38,900 nt of DNA, taken from contig JADFWU010000031.1 of NCBI GenBank assembly GCA_015234045.1, positions 1-38,900 on the forward strand, read 5' to 3'. Position 1 is the first letter of the stretch, and every line of letters starts with the position of its first letter. The position numbers and the translations under genes are program-made. Origin of the DNA: Magnetococcales bacterium. GTDB lineage: Bacteria; Pseudomonadota; Magnetococcia; Magnetococcales; JADFWU01. The notes under the pieces are model-generated. The model had not been told where the DNA came from, made no database searches, and was given only the letters and a program-made list of their open reading frames with translations. Of the stretch, positions 26,332 through 34,723 are shown piece after piece.

Positions 26332-27252
26332 ATGAAAATTGGAAAAAAGATTTTACAGTCGATCCGAGTAATTGTGGGGATCATATTTGTCCAAGTTTTA
26401 TTCAACTTTGGTGTGATTTCTGTTGTCCAGGCAGTGGAAATTGTTCGTGTCAAAGGCTCAGACACCATGGTGCAGATTTCTCAGGCTTGGTCAGCGGAGT
26501 TTAATCGGAAGCATCCCGGTGTTGGTGTTGCGGTCATGGGTGGTGGTACAGGTGTTGGTATAGCCATGTTACTTAATGGACAGATAGAATTAGCCAATGC
26601 CAGCCGAGAAATAACTGCTCAAGAAATAGCTCAGGCCAAACAACGTGGTGTGGCATTAGTTCAACATGTGGTGGCCTATGATGCCATCGTCTCAGTTATG
26701 GTTCACCCTGACAATCCCATCTCATTGTTGAAGATTAGTCAACTTGCTGAGATCTATGGTGAAAATCCATCAATTACCCACTGGAATCAGTTAGGCATTG
26801 TTGTGCCAAACTGTCAGAGCCAGGAAATTATCATCGCGTCACGTCAAAACAGTTCAGGTACCTATGCGCATTTTCGTAACCGAATCATGGGCCATAGTCG
26901 TGATTTCCGACTCAATATGATTGAGCTGCAAAGCACCAAGGATCTGGTGCAGTTTGTTGGAAATACACCCTGTGCCATTGGTTATGGTGGCAGTAGTTAT
27001 CTGACATCAAAGGTGCGGCCTGTCTGTGTGACAGAACAGGATTCAAGCGCATGCGATTTAGAAAAACAGAACGCGTTCAGGGCCGGATCAGGTAGCTTTA
27101 TATCCAGGCCTCTCTATATCTACTCTGTTGGTGAGGTGGCAGACTACGCCCATTTATATCTTGATTGGGTTACAAGCAAACACGGGCAGTGTATCGCAAA
27201 AGCGCGAGGCTATACGCCCATTATGGATATTACCTGCACAGGGAGGTATTGA
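26332..27252 (+). CDS. PstS-like phosphate-binding periplasmic protein
   Basis: A predicted exported substrate-binding protein of 306 residues. From ATG 26332 it has a signal peptide ending VVQA. The PBP-like fold follows with the phosphate-contacting motifs VKGSDTM, GGGTGVGIAMLLNGQIELANASREI and RQNSSGTYAHF, the last being the RxxSGT loop. Its C-terminal part has four to five cysteines, unusual for PstS. An in-frame GTG at 26311 would add seven residues before the signal. No pstC, pstA or pstB follows. Instead DUF47 and Pit genes do, so it may deliver or sense phosphate outside a Pst transporter. Specificity for phosphate rather than another oxyanion is inferred. Confidence 0.85.
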   Translation: MKIGKKILQSIRVIVGIIFVQVLFNFGVISVVQAVEIVRVKGSDTMVQISQAWSAEFNRKHPGVGVAVMGGGTGVGIAMLLNGQIELANASREITAQEIAQAKQRGVALVQHVVAYDAIVSVMVHPDNPISLLKISQLAEIYGENPSITHWNQLGIVVPNCQSQEIIIASRQNSSGTYAHFRNRIMGHSRDFRLNMIELQSTKDLVQFVGNTPCAIGYGGSSYLTSKVRPVCVTEQDSSACDLEKQNAFRAGSGSFISRPLYIYSVGEVADYAHLYLDWVTSKHGQCIAKARGYTPIMDITCTGRY

Positions 27253-27333
27253 CCTTCATTAATTTAGCAGGTCCCAAACATCATTTCGGTCAGACGAAGT
27301 GATGAACAACATGTCGAGAAGGACACCAGTATC

Positions 27334-28014
27334 ATGGAAAACGCCAATCCACTCATGTCGATTTTCAGGACTTCTCCATTTGAAGTGCTGATTTCACATG
27401 CGAGCAAAGTCGTACAGTGTGCAAATTCGTTAACAGCGCTTTTCGCTGCCATGAAGGCAGATGATAGTGCAGCTATCGTACGTATCAAAGATGATATGTT
27501 TAGAATGGTCAGCGAAGCAGAAGCGCTTCGGGTTAACTTGCACGCTAATCTTCCTAAATCTCTTTTTCTACCGGTTAACCGCAATGTGTTGTTGGAGACA
27601 ATGAGTTTCCAAGACGGTATTGCAAGCGCAGCACTGGAAATCGTTGGTTTGGTTTCTCAGCGCAAGATGGTCGTACCCGACTGGATGGATGAGAAACTTA
27701 CCGTTTTTGTTACTTCCTGTTTAGACACTTGTGAACAGGTGGAAGCGCTTGTGCGCGAGATGAATAATTTGGTTGAGGCAGGATTCAAGGGACGGACTGC
27801 CGAGCGTGTACAGGAGATGATCCGCGTTCTTGGTGAAATGGAGAGTGAATCCGACAGGCAGGGCGATGCCATGGCCAGATGGTTGTTTGAGAACGAGGAG
27901 AAGATGGACCCGGTTTCTGTCATGTTCTGGTATCAGGTGATCCGGTGGGCTGGCAAGGTCGCGGATCGTGCTGAGGGTGTTGGTCAGCATATCAGTTTGA
28001 TGATTGCGAAATAA
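27334..28014 (+). CDS. DUF47/PhoU-like partner of the Pit transporter
   Basis: A cytoplasmic all-helical protein of 226 residues of the DUF47 (TIGR00153) family, related to PhoU and commonly encoded just upstream of Pit transporters, where it is thought to modulate them. Typical segments are SPFEVLISHASKVVQCA near the N-terminus, IKDDMFRMVSEAEALRVNLHANLPKSLFLPVNR in the middle, and VSVMFWYQVIRWAGKVADRAEGVGQHI at the C-terminus. GAGAAGGA lies 10 nt before the ATG. It is 71 bp upstream of pitA and should be co-transcribed with it. Confidence 0.9.
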   Translation: MENANPLMSIFRTSPFEVLISHASKVVQCANSLTALFAAMKADDSAAIVRIKDDMFRMVSEAEALRVNLHANLPKSLFLPVNRNVLLETMSFQDGIASAALEIVGLVSQRKMVVPDWMDEKLTVFVTSCLDTCEQVEALVREMNNLVEAGFKGRTAERVQEMIRVLGEMESESDRQGDAMARWLFENEEKMDPVSVMFWYQVIRWAGKVADRAEGVGQHISLMIAK

Positions 28015-28085
28015 TCGACTGATTGACAGAGAATTTTGGTCCTCTTTCTCAAAAAGGGGGGGCTGCATGACTGAAGGAGAGTATC

Positions 28086-29351
28086 ATGGAAATTATTGCC
28101 CAATATGGGGACGTCTTTATCTGGATCGCTGTTGCGGTTGGTTTATACGCAACATGGGGAATCGGTGCCAATGACGTTGCCAACGCCATGGGAACCTCAG
28201 TGGGTTCTGGTGCGATTTCTGTTAAACAGGCGATTGTTATCGCTGCTGTGTTTGAATTTGCCGGTGCGTTTATCGCTGGCGGTAGTGTGACCAAAACCAT
28301 TCGTAAGGGCATTATTGATCCCTCATCCATTATAGATAGGCCGGAGTTGTTGGTGTACGGCATGCTGGGCGCACTGCTCGGTACAGCTATTTGGTTGATG
28401 ATCGCATCACGTAAAGGCTGGCCAGTCTCCACAACCCACTCCATCGTGGGCTCTTTGGTTGGTTTTGCACTGGTGGGTATGGGTATTGATGCGGTCCAGT
28501 GGGACAAAATCGGTAGTATCGTTATGTCCTGGTTGGTATCACCATTGGTTGGCGGGACCTTTGCTTTTATCTTGATGATCAGTATTCAGAAATTGATCTT
28601 TGATACCGACAAACCCTTTGCTCAGGCGCGTAAATGGGCACCATTCTATGTCTTTTTGGTGGGTTTCATTGTCTGTTTGGTCACAATGTTCAAAGGTCTC
28701 AAGCATCTGAAAATTGAGTTGGACATGACCCAAAGTATCCTCAGTGCTGTTGTCTTTGGCTTGGTCGTTTCCGTTATCGGTAAACTCTTGGTTAATCGCG
28801 TAAAAGTTGATCAAAATGCTGATAAAGAGTCGGCGTTTTCCGGTGTTGAAGCGGTGTTTGCACCGTTGATGATCTTCACTGCTTGTGCCATGGCGTTTGC
28901 TCATGGTTCTAACGACGTGGCAAATGGCATTGGGCCGTTGGCTGCTGTTGTGAGTGTGGTTAACTCTGGTGGTGAGGTTTTGCAAAAATCTGAACTGCCC
29001 ATCTGGATTCTGATTCTTGGTGGTGGTGGTATCGTGCTGGGCTTGGCAACCATGGGTTACCGTGTGATGCAGACCATCGGTTCCAAGATTACTGTTCTGA
29101 CACCGACACGTGGTTATGCTGCAACACTGGCAGCGGCAACCACGGTTGTGATTGCTTCTAAGACCGGCCTGCCTGTTTCCACCACACATATTGCTGTGGG
29201 CTCGGTGATGGGTGTTGGTTTGGCGCGTGGTCTTGGCGCGTTGGATCTTCGGGTAATCGGTGGCATCGTGGTTTCCTGGGTCGCAACACTGCCTATCGCT
29301 GGCGTGATGTCTGCGTTCTTCTTCTTGGCGTTGAAAGGCTATTTTGGCTGA
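28086..29351 (+). CDS. pitA: Low-affinity inorganic phosphate transporter (PitA, PHO4 family)
   Basis: An inner-membrane symporter for phosphate, probably as metal-phosphate with H+ or Na+. It has 421 residues and about ten membrane helices. The two PHO4 signature repeats are clear: GANDVANAMGTSVGSGA near residue 27 and HGSNDVANGIGPLAAV in the second half, each paired with a PVSTTH motif (WPVSTTHSIVGS and LPVSTTHIAVGS). AAGGAGA lies 5 nt before the ATG. It is the last gene of the DUF47-pitA unit and is followed by a strong terminator. Sulfate permeases share the fold, but the DUF47 neighbour favours phosphate. Confidence 0.93.
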   Translation: MEIIAQYGDVFIWIAVAVGLYATWGIGANDVANAMGTSVGSGAISVKQAIVIAAVFEFAGAFIAGGSVTKTIRKGIIDPSSIIDRPELLVYGMLGALLGTAIWLMIASRKGWPVSTTHSIVGSLVGFALVGMGIDAVQWDKIGSIVMSWLVSPLVGGTFAFILMISIQKLIFDTDKPFAQARKWAPFYVFLVGFIVCLVTMFKGLKHLKIELDMTQSILSAVVFGLVVSVIGKLLVNRVKVDQNADKESAFSGVEAVFAPLMIFTACAMAFAHGSNDVANGIGPLAAVVSVVNSGGEVLQKSELPIWILILGGGGIVLGLATMGYRVMQTIGSKITVLTPTRGYAATLAAATTVVIASKTGLPVSTTHIAVGSVMGVGLARGLGALDLRVIGGIVVSWVATLPIAGVMSAFFFLALKGYFG

Positions 29352-29372
29352 TTACAACGGTAGGATACTGTA

Positions 29373-29420
29373 ACAAAAAAACCGGTGGCGCCTTCTTTTG
29401 GCTCTGCCGGTTTTTTTTGT
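29373..29420. terminator. Bidirectional rho-independent terminator
   Basis: An A-run followed by CCGG (to 29385) pairs with CCGG followed by eight T residues (29407-29420). It terminates pitA rightward, and its A-run supplies a T-run for the convergent hybrid kinase gene leftward. Confidence 0.85.
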
Positions 29421-29459
29421 TGCATAGAAATAGAGGAATGATTAATTTTTCCGTGGCTC

Positions 29460-31676
29460 TTAATTCAGAACTTTTTGAATCATTTTTGGAATGCGTCCTG
29501 ACTGTCTATTAAAAACGGCTTGGCGGATATCAGCGAGTACGGTTTTCCAGGGTGTGTCAAACGGCGTACAGGCTTTCTCCATGGTGAGACAGCGAGAGAC
29601 GATTTCTGAGGCTGCATAGGGTGGCAGTGTTGCGATCTCTTCCAGAACACCGCGCAATTGGGTTTCAAGTGCTTCAGGCAGGGCGGTGTACGCTCTATTG
29701 TTGAGCTCTGGCGTGGAAGGTGTTTTTTTATCAGTGAGATAATGCTGCAAGAGTGCATTGAGTCGGTTTAAGCTGATGGGCTTGGTAAGGTATTCATCCA
29801 TGCCTGCTTGACGGGCTTTTTGCGCCTGCTCAACAAAGGCATCAGCTGAGATGCCGATGATGGGTATTGCCTGGGTGGTGTGCTGTTCACGTAACAACCG
29901 AGTAGCACTCAAACCATCCATCACGGGCATGTGTAGGTCCATGAGAATCAGATCGGGCAGGGCGTTCATTGCCAGATCAACGCCTTGTTGTCCATTTTCA
30001 GCAGTGAGAATTGTGGCACCGGTTTCTTGTAACGCCGCCTTCATAACCTCTCGGTTTATGGCGTTGTCTTCGACCAACAAGATTCGGGTATGATTGGAAA
30101 ATAGTGCCTTCTTAGCGTGTTGGTTGTTGGTTGGACTATCGGGAAGCTGAGTAGTCTCAATAGGTAGATGTACTGTGAAGCAAGTGCCCTGATCGACCAC
30201 GCTGGAGACGTTAATGGTGCCGTTCATCGCCTCAACCAGATTCTTTACAATTGCCAAGCCCAAACCGGCACCGCCATGTAAACGGGTCTGAGAGTTGTTG
30301 ATTTGACTGAATGGTGCAAAGATGGTGTTGAGTTTCTTTTCTGGTATACCGCTGCCTTGATCTTGAACGCTCAGGATCAGTTGATCATCCTCCGCTGATG
30401 CCGCAATGCTCACTTCGTGATTTTCCGGCGTAAATTTCAGCGCATTGCCTACCAGATTCATCAATATCTGATTGATTCTGGTACGATCAGATAGTATCAA
30501 ACCAGGCAAATCATCTTCCAATATGTAGCGCAGCTTAATGCCTTGTTCTGAGGCTTGGTTTTTCTGAACATGGTACAGACTCTGAATTAGCAGACGAATA
30601 TCTATAGGATCACGTGATAGTGTGAGTTTTCCAGCTTCAATTTTGGATAGATCCAGCACATTGCTGATTATTTGGGCCAGATTCTCTCCGCTGGTGCGGA
30701 TGTTTTTTAGATAGTGGTAGAACTTTTCCGGAATCTCTGTTTTGTTACGCATCAAAATTTGCGAAAAACCCACAATAGCATTCAGTGGCGTGCGGATTTC
30801 ATGGCTGATATTGGCCAGAAAGTAGGTTTTGGCCTGACTGGCTGCTTCGGCCTCTTTTTTTGCTTGTTCCAGACGCGCATTGGTGGTGCGTAAGGTATCT
30901 TCCATGCTTTTACGTTTGCGGATATCACGAAATACGCACTGAATCAGTTTTCGTTCATTTTGGATAAATGTGCTCGCGGAGATATCCACAGGAATGCGCT
31001 CACCGTTTGCGGCGATCATTTCCGCATCAGCTAACACAGCTGCACCTGATGATATGTGCTGACGAAAAAGTTGTTCATACTCCGTGTGCTTTTCAGTAGG
31101 GTGCAGCACAGAGTGATGTTGCCCTATGATTTCTGTTTGATCACATCCAATGAGACGCGCCGCCGCATGATTGCAGTCCAGAATGGTGCCGGTTTTAGTA
31201 TCAGCGACAAAAATGGCATCCAAAGTATGTTGAAATAGTGCCTTATAGCGCTGTTCCGCACGATGTCGCAGAGTGAGATTGGCGTAAGCGAGGGCATGTG
31301 TACGCAGGCGGGCGATAAATTCCAGCTTTTCAGGAAGCTTGACCATATAGTCATTGGCACCACACTCAAAGGCTTGAACCTTGGTAGCCGGTGTGTCCGT
31401 CACAGATATAATTAATACGGGAAGTGCGGAAAAAAGCGGATGTTGGCGGATGTTGGCGAGAATTGTCAATCCATCAAGATGCGGCATTTCCAGATCCAAC
31501 AGCACAACAGAGGGTTGAATCTCCTCAATGGTTGTCATCGCCTGACGGGCATCCATTACGCTATGAAGGATGATGTCTGCATGATCAGAAAGCAGATTTT
31601 CAACCATGGCATGGATGAACGTCTGGTCATCAACCAGCAGCACTGTAAAAGGAGAACGATCCGGTTGGATAGCCAT
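29460..31676 (-). CDS. Soluble hybrid histidine kinase (receiver, PAS, HisKA, HATPase_c, receiver)
   Basis: A cytoplasmic signalling protein of 738 residues without membrane helices. The N-terminal receiver (about 10-130) has D61 in VVLLDLEMPH. A PAS domain (about 142-255) is followed by a coiled-coil-like linker, HisKA with ISHEIRTPLNA (H292), HATPase_c with NLVGNALKF, DQGSGIP and GGAGLGLA, and a C-terminal receiver with D580 in LILMDLHMPVMDG and LTKP. The remaining 80 residues may be a truncated phosphotransfer-like tail but contain no obvious Hpt histidine motif. It is monocistronic, ends at the shared terminator, and has a palindrome-like site upstream (31749-31769). Output partners are unknown. 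Confidence 0.92.
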   Translation of the reverse strand: MAIQPDRSPFTVLLVDDQTFIHAMVENLLSDHADIILHSVMDARQAMTTIEEIQPSVVLLDLEMPHLDGLTILANIRQHPLFSALPVLIISVTDTPATKVQAFECGANDYMVKLPEKLEFIARLRTHALAYANLTLRHRAEQRYKALFQHTLDAIFVADTKTGTILDCNHAAARLIGCDQTEIIGQHHSVLHPTEKHTEYEQLFRQHISSGAAVLADAEMIAANGERIPVDISASTFIQNERKLIQCVFRDIRKRKSMEDTLRTTNARLEQAKKEAEAASQAKTYFLANISHEIRTPLNAIVGFSQILMRNKTEIPEKFYHYLKNIRTSGENLAQIISNVLDLSKIEAGKLTLSRDPIDIRLLIQSLYHVQKNQASEQGIKLRYILEDDLPGLILSDRTRINQILMNLVGNALKFTPENHEVSIAASAEDDQLILSVQDQGSGIPEKKLNTIFAPFSQINNSQTRLHGGAGLGLAIVKNLVEAMNGTINVSSVVDQGTCFTVHLPIETTQLPDSPTNNQHAKKALFSNHTRILLVEDNAINREVMKAALQETGATILTAENGQQGVDLAMNALPDLILMDLHMPVMDGLSATRLLREQHTTQAIPIIGISADAFVEQAQKARQAGMDEYLTKPISLNRLNALLQHYLTDKKTPSTPELNNRAYTALPEALETQLRGVLEEIATLPPYAASEIVSRCLTMEKACTPFDTPWKTVLADIRQAVFNRQSGRIPKMIQKVLN

Positions 31677-32027
31677 GGTTTGACACTTTCCGGTGTGAAA
31701 ACTGCCCCAGTTCCCACAAAAGATATAGATAATTAGTTATAGATTTACTGTACACTTAATTAGTACACATTAGACTTTATATGTATGAATTGAGCAACAT
31801 AAAAATTTGAATTACGACTTTTTATAGAGGTGGCGGGATATGGTAAGCTATTTGAAAACAAATGAGAGATTAAGAGATAAAAAGGGTTGCCACAGGTAGA
31901 AGTGATTTGAGAAGAGAAAATAACTATTTGATTATCCAAGTGCAAAGTTTAAACCACCGATAAAAAAGGGCGGCATCAAAAGTGATGTCGCCCTTCTTGA
32001 TCAGTCAAGGTAAGGAAATGTCTGCAC
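31677..32027. other. Intergenic region with candidate operator and terminator
   Basis: Upstream side of the hybrid kinase gene. It has an imperfect inverted repeat around ACTTAATTAGT at 31749-31769 (TGTAC and GTACA flank the core), which could be an operator, and the insA-like terminator at 31962-31995. I see no insB remnant and no other gene. Confidence 0.4.
31962..31995 (-). terminator. Rho-independent terminator of the InsA-like gene
   Basis: AAGGGCG (31966-31972) pairs with CGCCCTT (31989-31995), extended by CATCA/TGATG inside. On the minus strand the stem is followed by a T-run (A-run 31962-31967 on the plus strand), about 30 bp beyond the InsA-like stop. Confidence 0.8.
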
Positions 32028-32345
32028 TCAAGCTCGGCTGGTCAATCCTGTAGTAGGGGTGGAGTGACCAAAACTTGTTAGCAGATCGAACACTTCAACA
32101 ACAGTGCCCGGACTGATATTCAATTTTTGAGCTGTTTCGCGGATATCATTTCCGCTCAGGGCCATTTCAATGATCTGGCGTTTCAGCTCTGGCATTTTGG
32201 GCCGGTTATGATAATCCAGCAGGAAAACCTGCCGCTCACAGTTCGGATTATGACAACGATACCGTTGGGTTCCGTTGGGTTGGCGGCCATATTTGACCAC
32301 ATTCAATCCATTGCAGTTAGGACAACATACTTGAATAGTCGCCAT
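32028..32345 (-). CDS. Solo IS1 InsA-like zinc-finger/HTH protein
   Basis: A 105-residue protein matching the InsA half of IS1-family transposases. An N-terminal zinc ribbon (CCPNC at 7-11, RYRC and NPNC near 28-36) is followed by an HTH (PELKRQIIEMALSGNDIRETAQKLNISPGTVVEV). In IS1, InsA binds the element ends, represses transcription and is fused to InsB by frameshifting. Here no InsB catalytic frame follows; a terminator lies 33 bp downstream. GGAGG sits 6-7 nt before the ATG, so it is well expressed by design. It is either an IS remnant or a domesticated regulator. The ends of an IS are not evident. Confidence 0.75.
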   Translation of the reverse strand: MATIQVCCPNCNGLNVVKYGRQPNGTQRYRCHNPNCERQVFLLDYHNRPKMPELKRQIIEMALSGNDIRETAQKLNISPGTVVEVFDLLTSFGHSTPTTGLTSRA

Positions 32346-32378
32346 GGATATCCTCCATGATTATTGTGTGATCATTCT

Positions 32379-32420
32379 ACCGTTTATAACAGTGCGTCAT
32401 TTGTTCGCGTATATAAACGG
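32379..32420. promoter_or_regulatory. Inverted repeat upstream of the InsA-like gene
   Basis: CCGTTTATA (32380-32388) and TATAAACGG (32412-32420) form a perfect 9-bp inverted repeat spaced by about three helical turns. The left arm also lies within a smaller imperfect palindrome (32379-32393). It sits 34 bp before the InsA-like start, where a self-repressing InsA would bind. No data tie the two. Confidence 0.4.
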
Positions 32421-32434
32421 AGTCCCAAGGTCAA

Positions 32435-32845
32435 TCAGTGTGTTATTCCGGCTGTCATCGGAATGGTTGCTTCCCAGGAGCTGGCAGGCCCATTGTCAAA
32501 ACGAGTAAGGGAAAAGGGAGACGAATTATAGGCTGCCACTCCCGAGAAGCAATCGGACAGAGACGGTATATCTACCGTACCGGTCCAAAGGGCGCTCACA
32601 GTTTCATTCAGTGCAGTCCGTCGCACAGAAGCAAGTGAGAATAGATCAGAAGGACGATGGCGCGGTGTATGGTCTTTACGCATACCATCCGCCAACTGTT
32701 TTGAAACGCTATTGTTCAAAGGAATCGTATTGAGTGGGTGGCGGCTGATGGAAGCAACCAATCGCCGGGGATTACACCCAACACTGACACCGATCTGGTT
32801 TGTTGTGGTATCACTCTCTGTTTTTTTCCGAATAATAATGGCCAT
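32435..32845 (-). CDS. Hypothetical protein
   Basis: A 136-residue open frame starting MAIIIRKKTESDTTTNQIGVSVG, rich in Ser, Thr and Asn, with no signal peptide, membrane helix or known motif. I do not recognise it. Support for translation is a good ribosome site (GGAGAGAGAC just before the ATG). It is divergent from the Crp/Fnr regulator gene 200 bp away. It ends 90 bp before the InsA-like start and could share its transcript. Composition looks less protein-like than its neighbours, so it may be spurious. Confidence 0.42.
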   Translation of the reverse strand: MAIIIRKKTESDTTTNQIGVSVGCNPRRLVASISRHPLNTIPLNNSVSKQLADGMRKDHTPRHRPSDLFSLASVRRTALNETVSALWTGTVDIPSLSDCFSGVAAYNSSPFSLTRFDNGPASSWEATIPMTAGITH

Positions 32846-32982
32846 GTCTCTCTCCGTACTCTGTTTTGATTTTTTATAGTTATTATTTTGTTTTTATTAG
32901 TATCAAGAGCTGTGCCAACTTTTTATATTAGTGTAACTTATTGATTTTTATTGTTGTGTATAAACAATGAGTACATTTGTTC

Positions 32983-33004
32983 CCTATTGGCATATGGCAA
33001 TAGG
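32983..33004. promoter_or_regulatory. 22-bp palindrome upstream of the Crp/Fnr-type regulator
   Basis: CCTATTG and CAATAGG arms surround a central CATATG with one mismatched pair. It lies about 40-50 bp before the regulator start, a typical operator position. The half-sites differ from the FNR/Dnr consensus TTGAT-N4-ATCAA. A second inverted repeat, ATTGTT/AACAAT, lies at 32950-32968. Confidence 0.5.
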
Positions 33005-33045
33005 AGAAAATATTTCCTGACCAGGCAAATCTTTCCCGGTACACT

Positions 33046-33723
33046 GTGTTTATGGATATGGATTGGCGCACTCTTGGACGTTCACCGCTGTTTTCTGCAC
33101 TGACCAAGCTGCAATTGGAACAGGTGCAAAAACATGCGCGTGTCTTGCAGTTTGGAGCCGGTGAGGTGTTGTTCCACCATAAAGATCCGGCAAAACGGTT
33201 CTATTTTCTCCGGGAAGGTCAGATAAAACTGTTCCGTGTATCCGCGAATGGTATGGAGAAAATTATGGAGCTTATAGTGGCGGGAGAGTTTTTCGCCACG
33301 GCTGTCATGTTTATGGAAGGGCGTACCTATCCGGTTTCCGCCGAAACTTTGTCCAAGTGTCAGGTATATGGTTTCGAAAACCGGGTATTTCTCGATGTGT
33401 TGCGTGAGTCACCGGAAACCTGTTTCCGCATCATGGGTGAGATGAGTCGCCGACTGCGTAATCAGGTGGTGGAAATTGATACGTTGAGCATGCAAAGTGC
33501 TTCGAGTCGTCTAGCGATCTATCTGTTAAATCAGATGGAAGGGAATGTGATCACTTTGGGAGCACCAAAGCGCATTGTGGCTGCACGACTGAGTATTCAG
33601 CCCGAAACATTTTCTCGGATTTTTCGCACACTGAAGAGTAAGAGCGTGATTGAGGAGCGTGGGCGCATCATTCAAGTACTGGATCATGAAGCGTTGCAGG
33701 CGTTTGCTGAGGGGCAAGGGTAA
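33046..33723 (+). CDS. Crp/Fnr-family transcriptional regulator, Dnr-like
   Basis: A 225-residue regulator with a cyclic-nucleotide-binding-type beta-roll (about 15-125), a dimerisation helix (about 125-150) and a winged HTH with IVAARLSIQPETFSRIFRTLKSKSVIEERG. The recognition helix carries ETFSR, the E-x-x-S-R pattern that reads TTGAT half-sites in FNR and Dnr. The N-terminal cysteine cluster of oxygen-sensing FNR is absent, so it is more like Dnr/heme-dependent NO or CO sensors. Starts are possible at GTG 33046, ATG 33052 and ATG 33058; none has a strong ribosome site. Its position beside cbb3-oxidase assembly genes suggests control of microaerobic or nitrogen-oxide respiration. Confidence 0.88.
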   Translation: MFMDMDWRTLGRSPLFSALTKLQLEQVQKHARVLQFGAGEVLFHHKDPAKRFYFLREGQIKLFRVSANGMEKIMELIVAGEFFATAVMFMEGRTYPVSAETLSKCQVYGFENRVFLDVLRESPETCFRIMGEMSRRLRNQVVEIDTLSMQSASSRLAIYLLNQMEGNVITLGAPKRIVAARLSIQPETFSRIFRTLKSKSVIEERGRIIQVLDHEALQAFAEGQG

Positions 33724-33765
33724 TTCTCCAATGCGCGACTGGGATGATTAATATTTTTCGTGGTC

Positions 33766-34476
33766 CTAATCAGACATTTCTGGCATAAAAAATCCACTCA
33801 GTTCCAGTCCATGGGACAAGGTCATACCTCCCAGAATAATTACCAGAATACCCGCAGCTTTGAGCATACGTTGACGGTGGGTTTGTCCCAGCAGTGTTGA
33901 GATAAAGCCGAATGCAGTCAATGGAAGCAGTGCGCCCAGTCCGAAAGCCGCCATCACCATCATGCCACCACTCCAAGAGCCGGTTGCCGCCGCTTTGGCC
34001 TGAAACATCCAGTGCATGGAGCAGGGTAACAGACCGGTGACAACGCCCAAAAGCAGCGTTGATAGAGGACCGCCTTTTTTCAAGAGCATGCTGGCAATCA
34101 TCACCAGACGTGAGCTTGGTTTGTTACCTTCTATAAAGAGAAAGCGTACGCCCAGCGCTCCCAGTCCCATCAAGATCATGGCTGCGCCTGCGATGATCTC
34201 TACCATGCCTGACATGCCGGCCAATTGGCTGGTAATGGTAAACAGGGAGCCGACCAAACCGATGGTTGCACCGATGATCATGTAGGTGCCGATTCTGCCA
34301 GTATGGTAAAGCAGATGGGGTGTCAGTCGTTTGGGATGCCAAACGGGCAGATGGCGAAGGGGTGCGGATTGATTGAGGGAGTAAGCGGCAATGAGACCGC
34401 CACACATGCCAACGCAGTGACCACTGCCTAATAGGCCACCGGTAAAGACCAGCCATAGTTCTGTCCAGGATGGCAT
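33766..34476 (-). CDS. TauE/SafE (UreH-like) membrane protein linked to cbb3 oxidase assembly
   Basis: An inner-membrane protein of 236 residues with about six helices. The N-terminal FTGGLLGSGHCVGMCGG motif and the internal LLLGVVTGLLPCSMHWMFQAKAAATGS motif are typical of the COG2836 group (sulfite exporter TauE/SafE, UreH-like domain). This group is routinely encoded next to ccoI/ccoS, and the paired Cys-Met motifs suggest metal, probably copper, handling. GGAGAG lies about 7 nt before the ATG. It is divergent from ccoI across a 247-bp region. Direct substrate evidence is lacking. Confidence 0.85.
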   Translation of the reverse strand: MPSWTELWLVFTGGLLGSGHCVGMCGGLIAAYSLNQSAPLRHLPVWHPKRLTPHLLYHTGRIGTYMIIGATIGLVGSLFTITSQLAGMSGMVEIIAGAAMILMGLGALGVRFLFIEGNKPSSRLVMIASMLLKKGGPLSTLLLGVVTGLLPCSMHWMFQAKAAATGSWSGGMMVMAAFGLGALLPLTAFGFISTLLGQTHRQRMLKAAGILVIILGGMTLSHGLELSGFFMPEMSD

Positions 34477-34723
34477 GGTTTCTCTCCAAATAATTTGTAG
34501 TGGTGTGTTATACGATGCAAAAATAAATGCGATACCCTTCTTCAGAGAGGAGTAATCTTTGGAAAGTTCCCACTATTGGTTTGAAATAATTGGCCAAGCC
34601 TTCAAAAGGGCTGGGAGCAGGCTTATCAAAAAATGCCCTGAACTATGACACTATATGACTGTCCAACCGGTCAGACACTATTTCCTGAATGCCAACGTTA
34701 AATGAATAAGACCGATCCAGCAT

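Noticed and set aside
28539-29189. Long antisense frame inside pitA
   Set aside because: The sense strand carries the PHO4 signatures; the antisense product is compositionally odd with no domain.
32941-32956. Possible FNR box (TTGAT then ATTGT)
   Set aside because: Only one half-site matches TTGAT-N4-ATCAA; the second arm is too poor to call.
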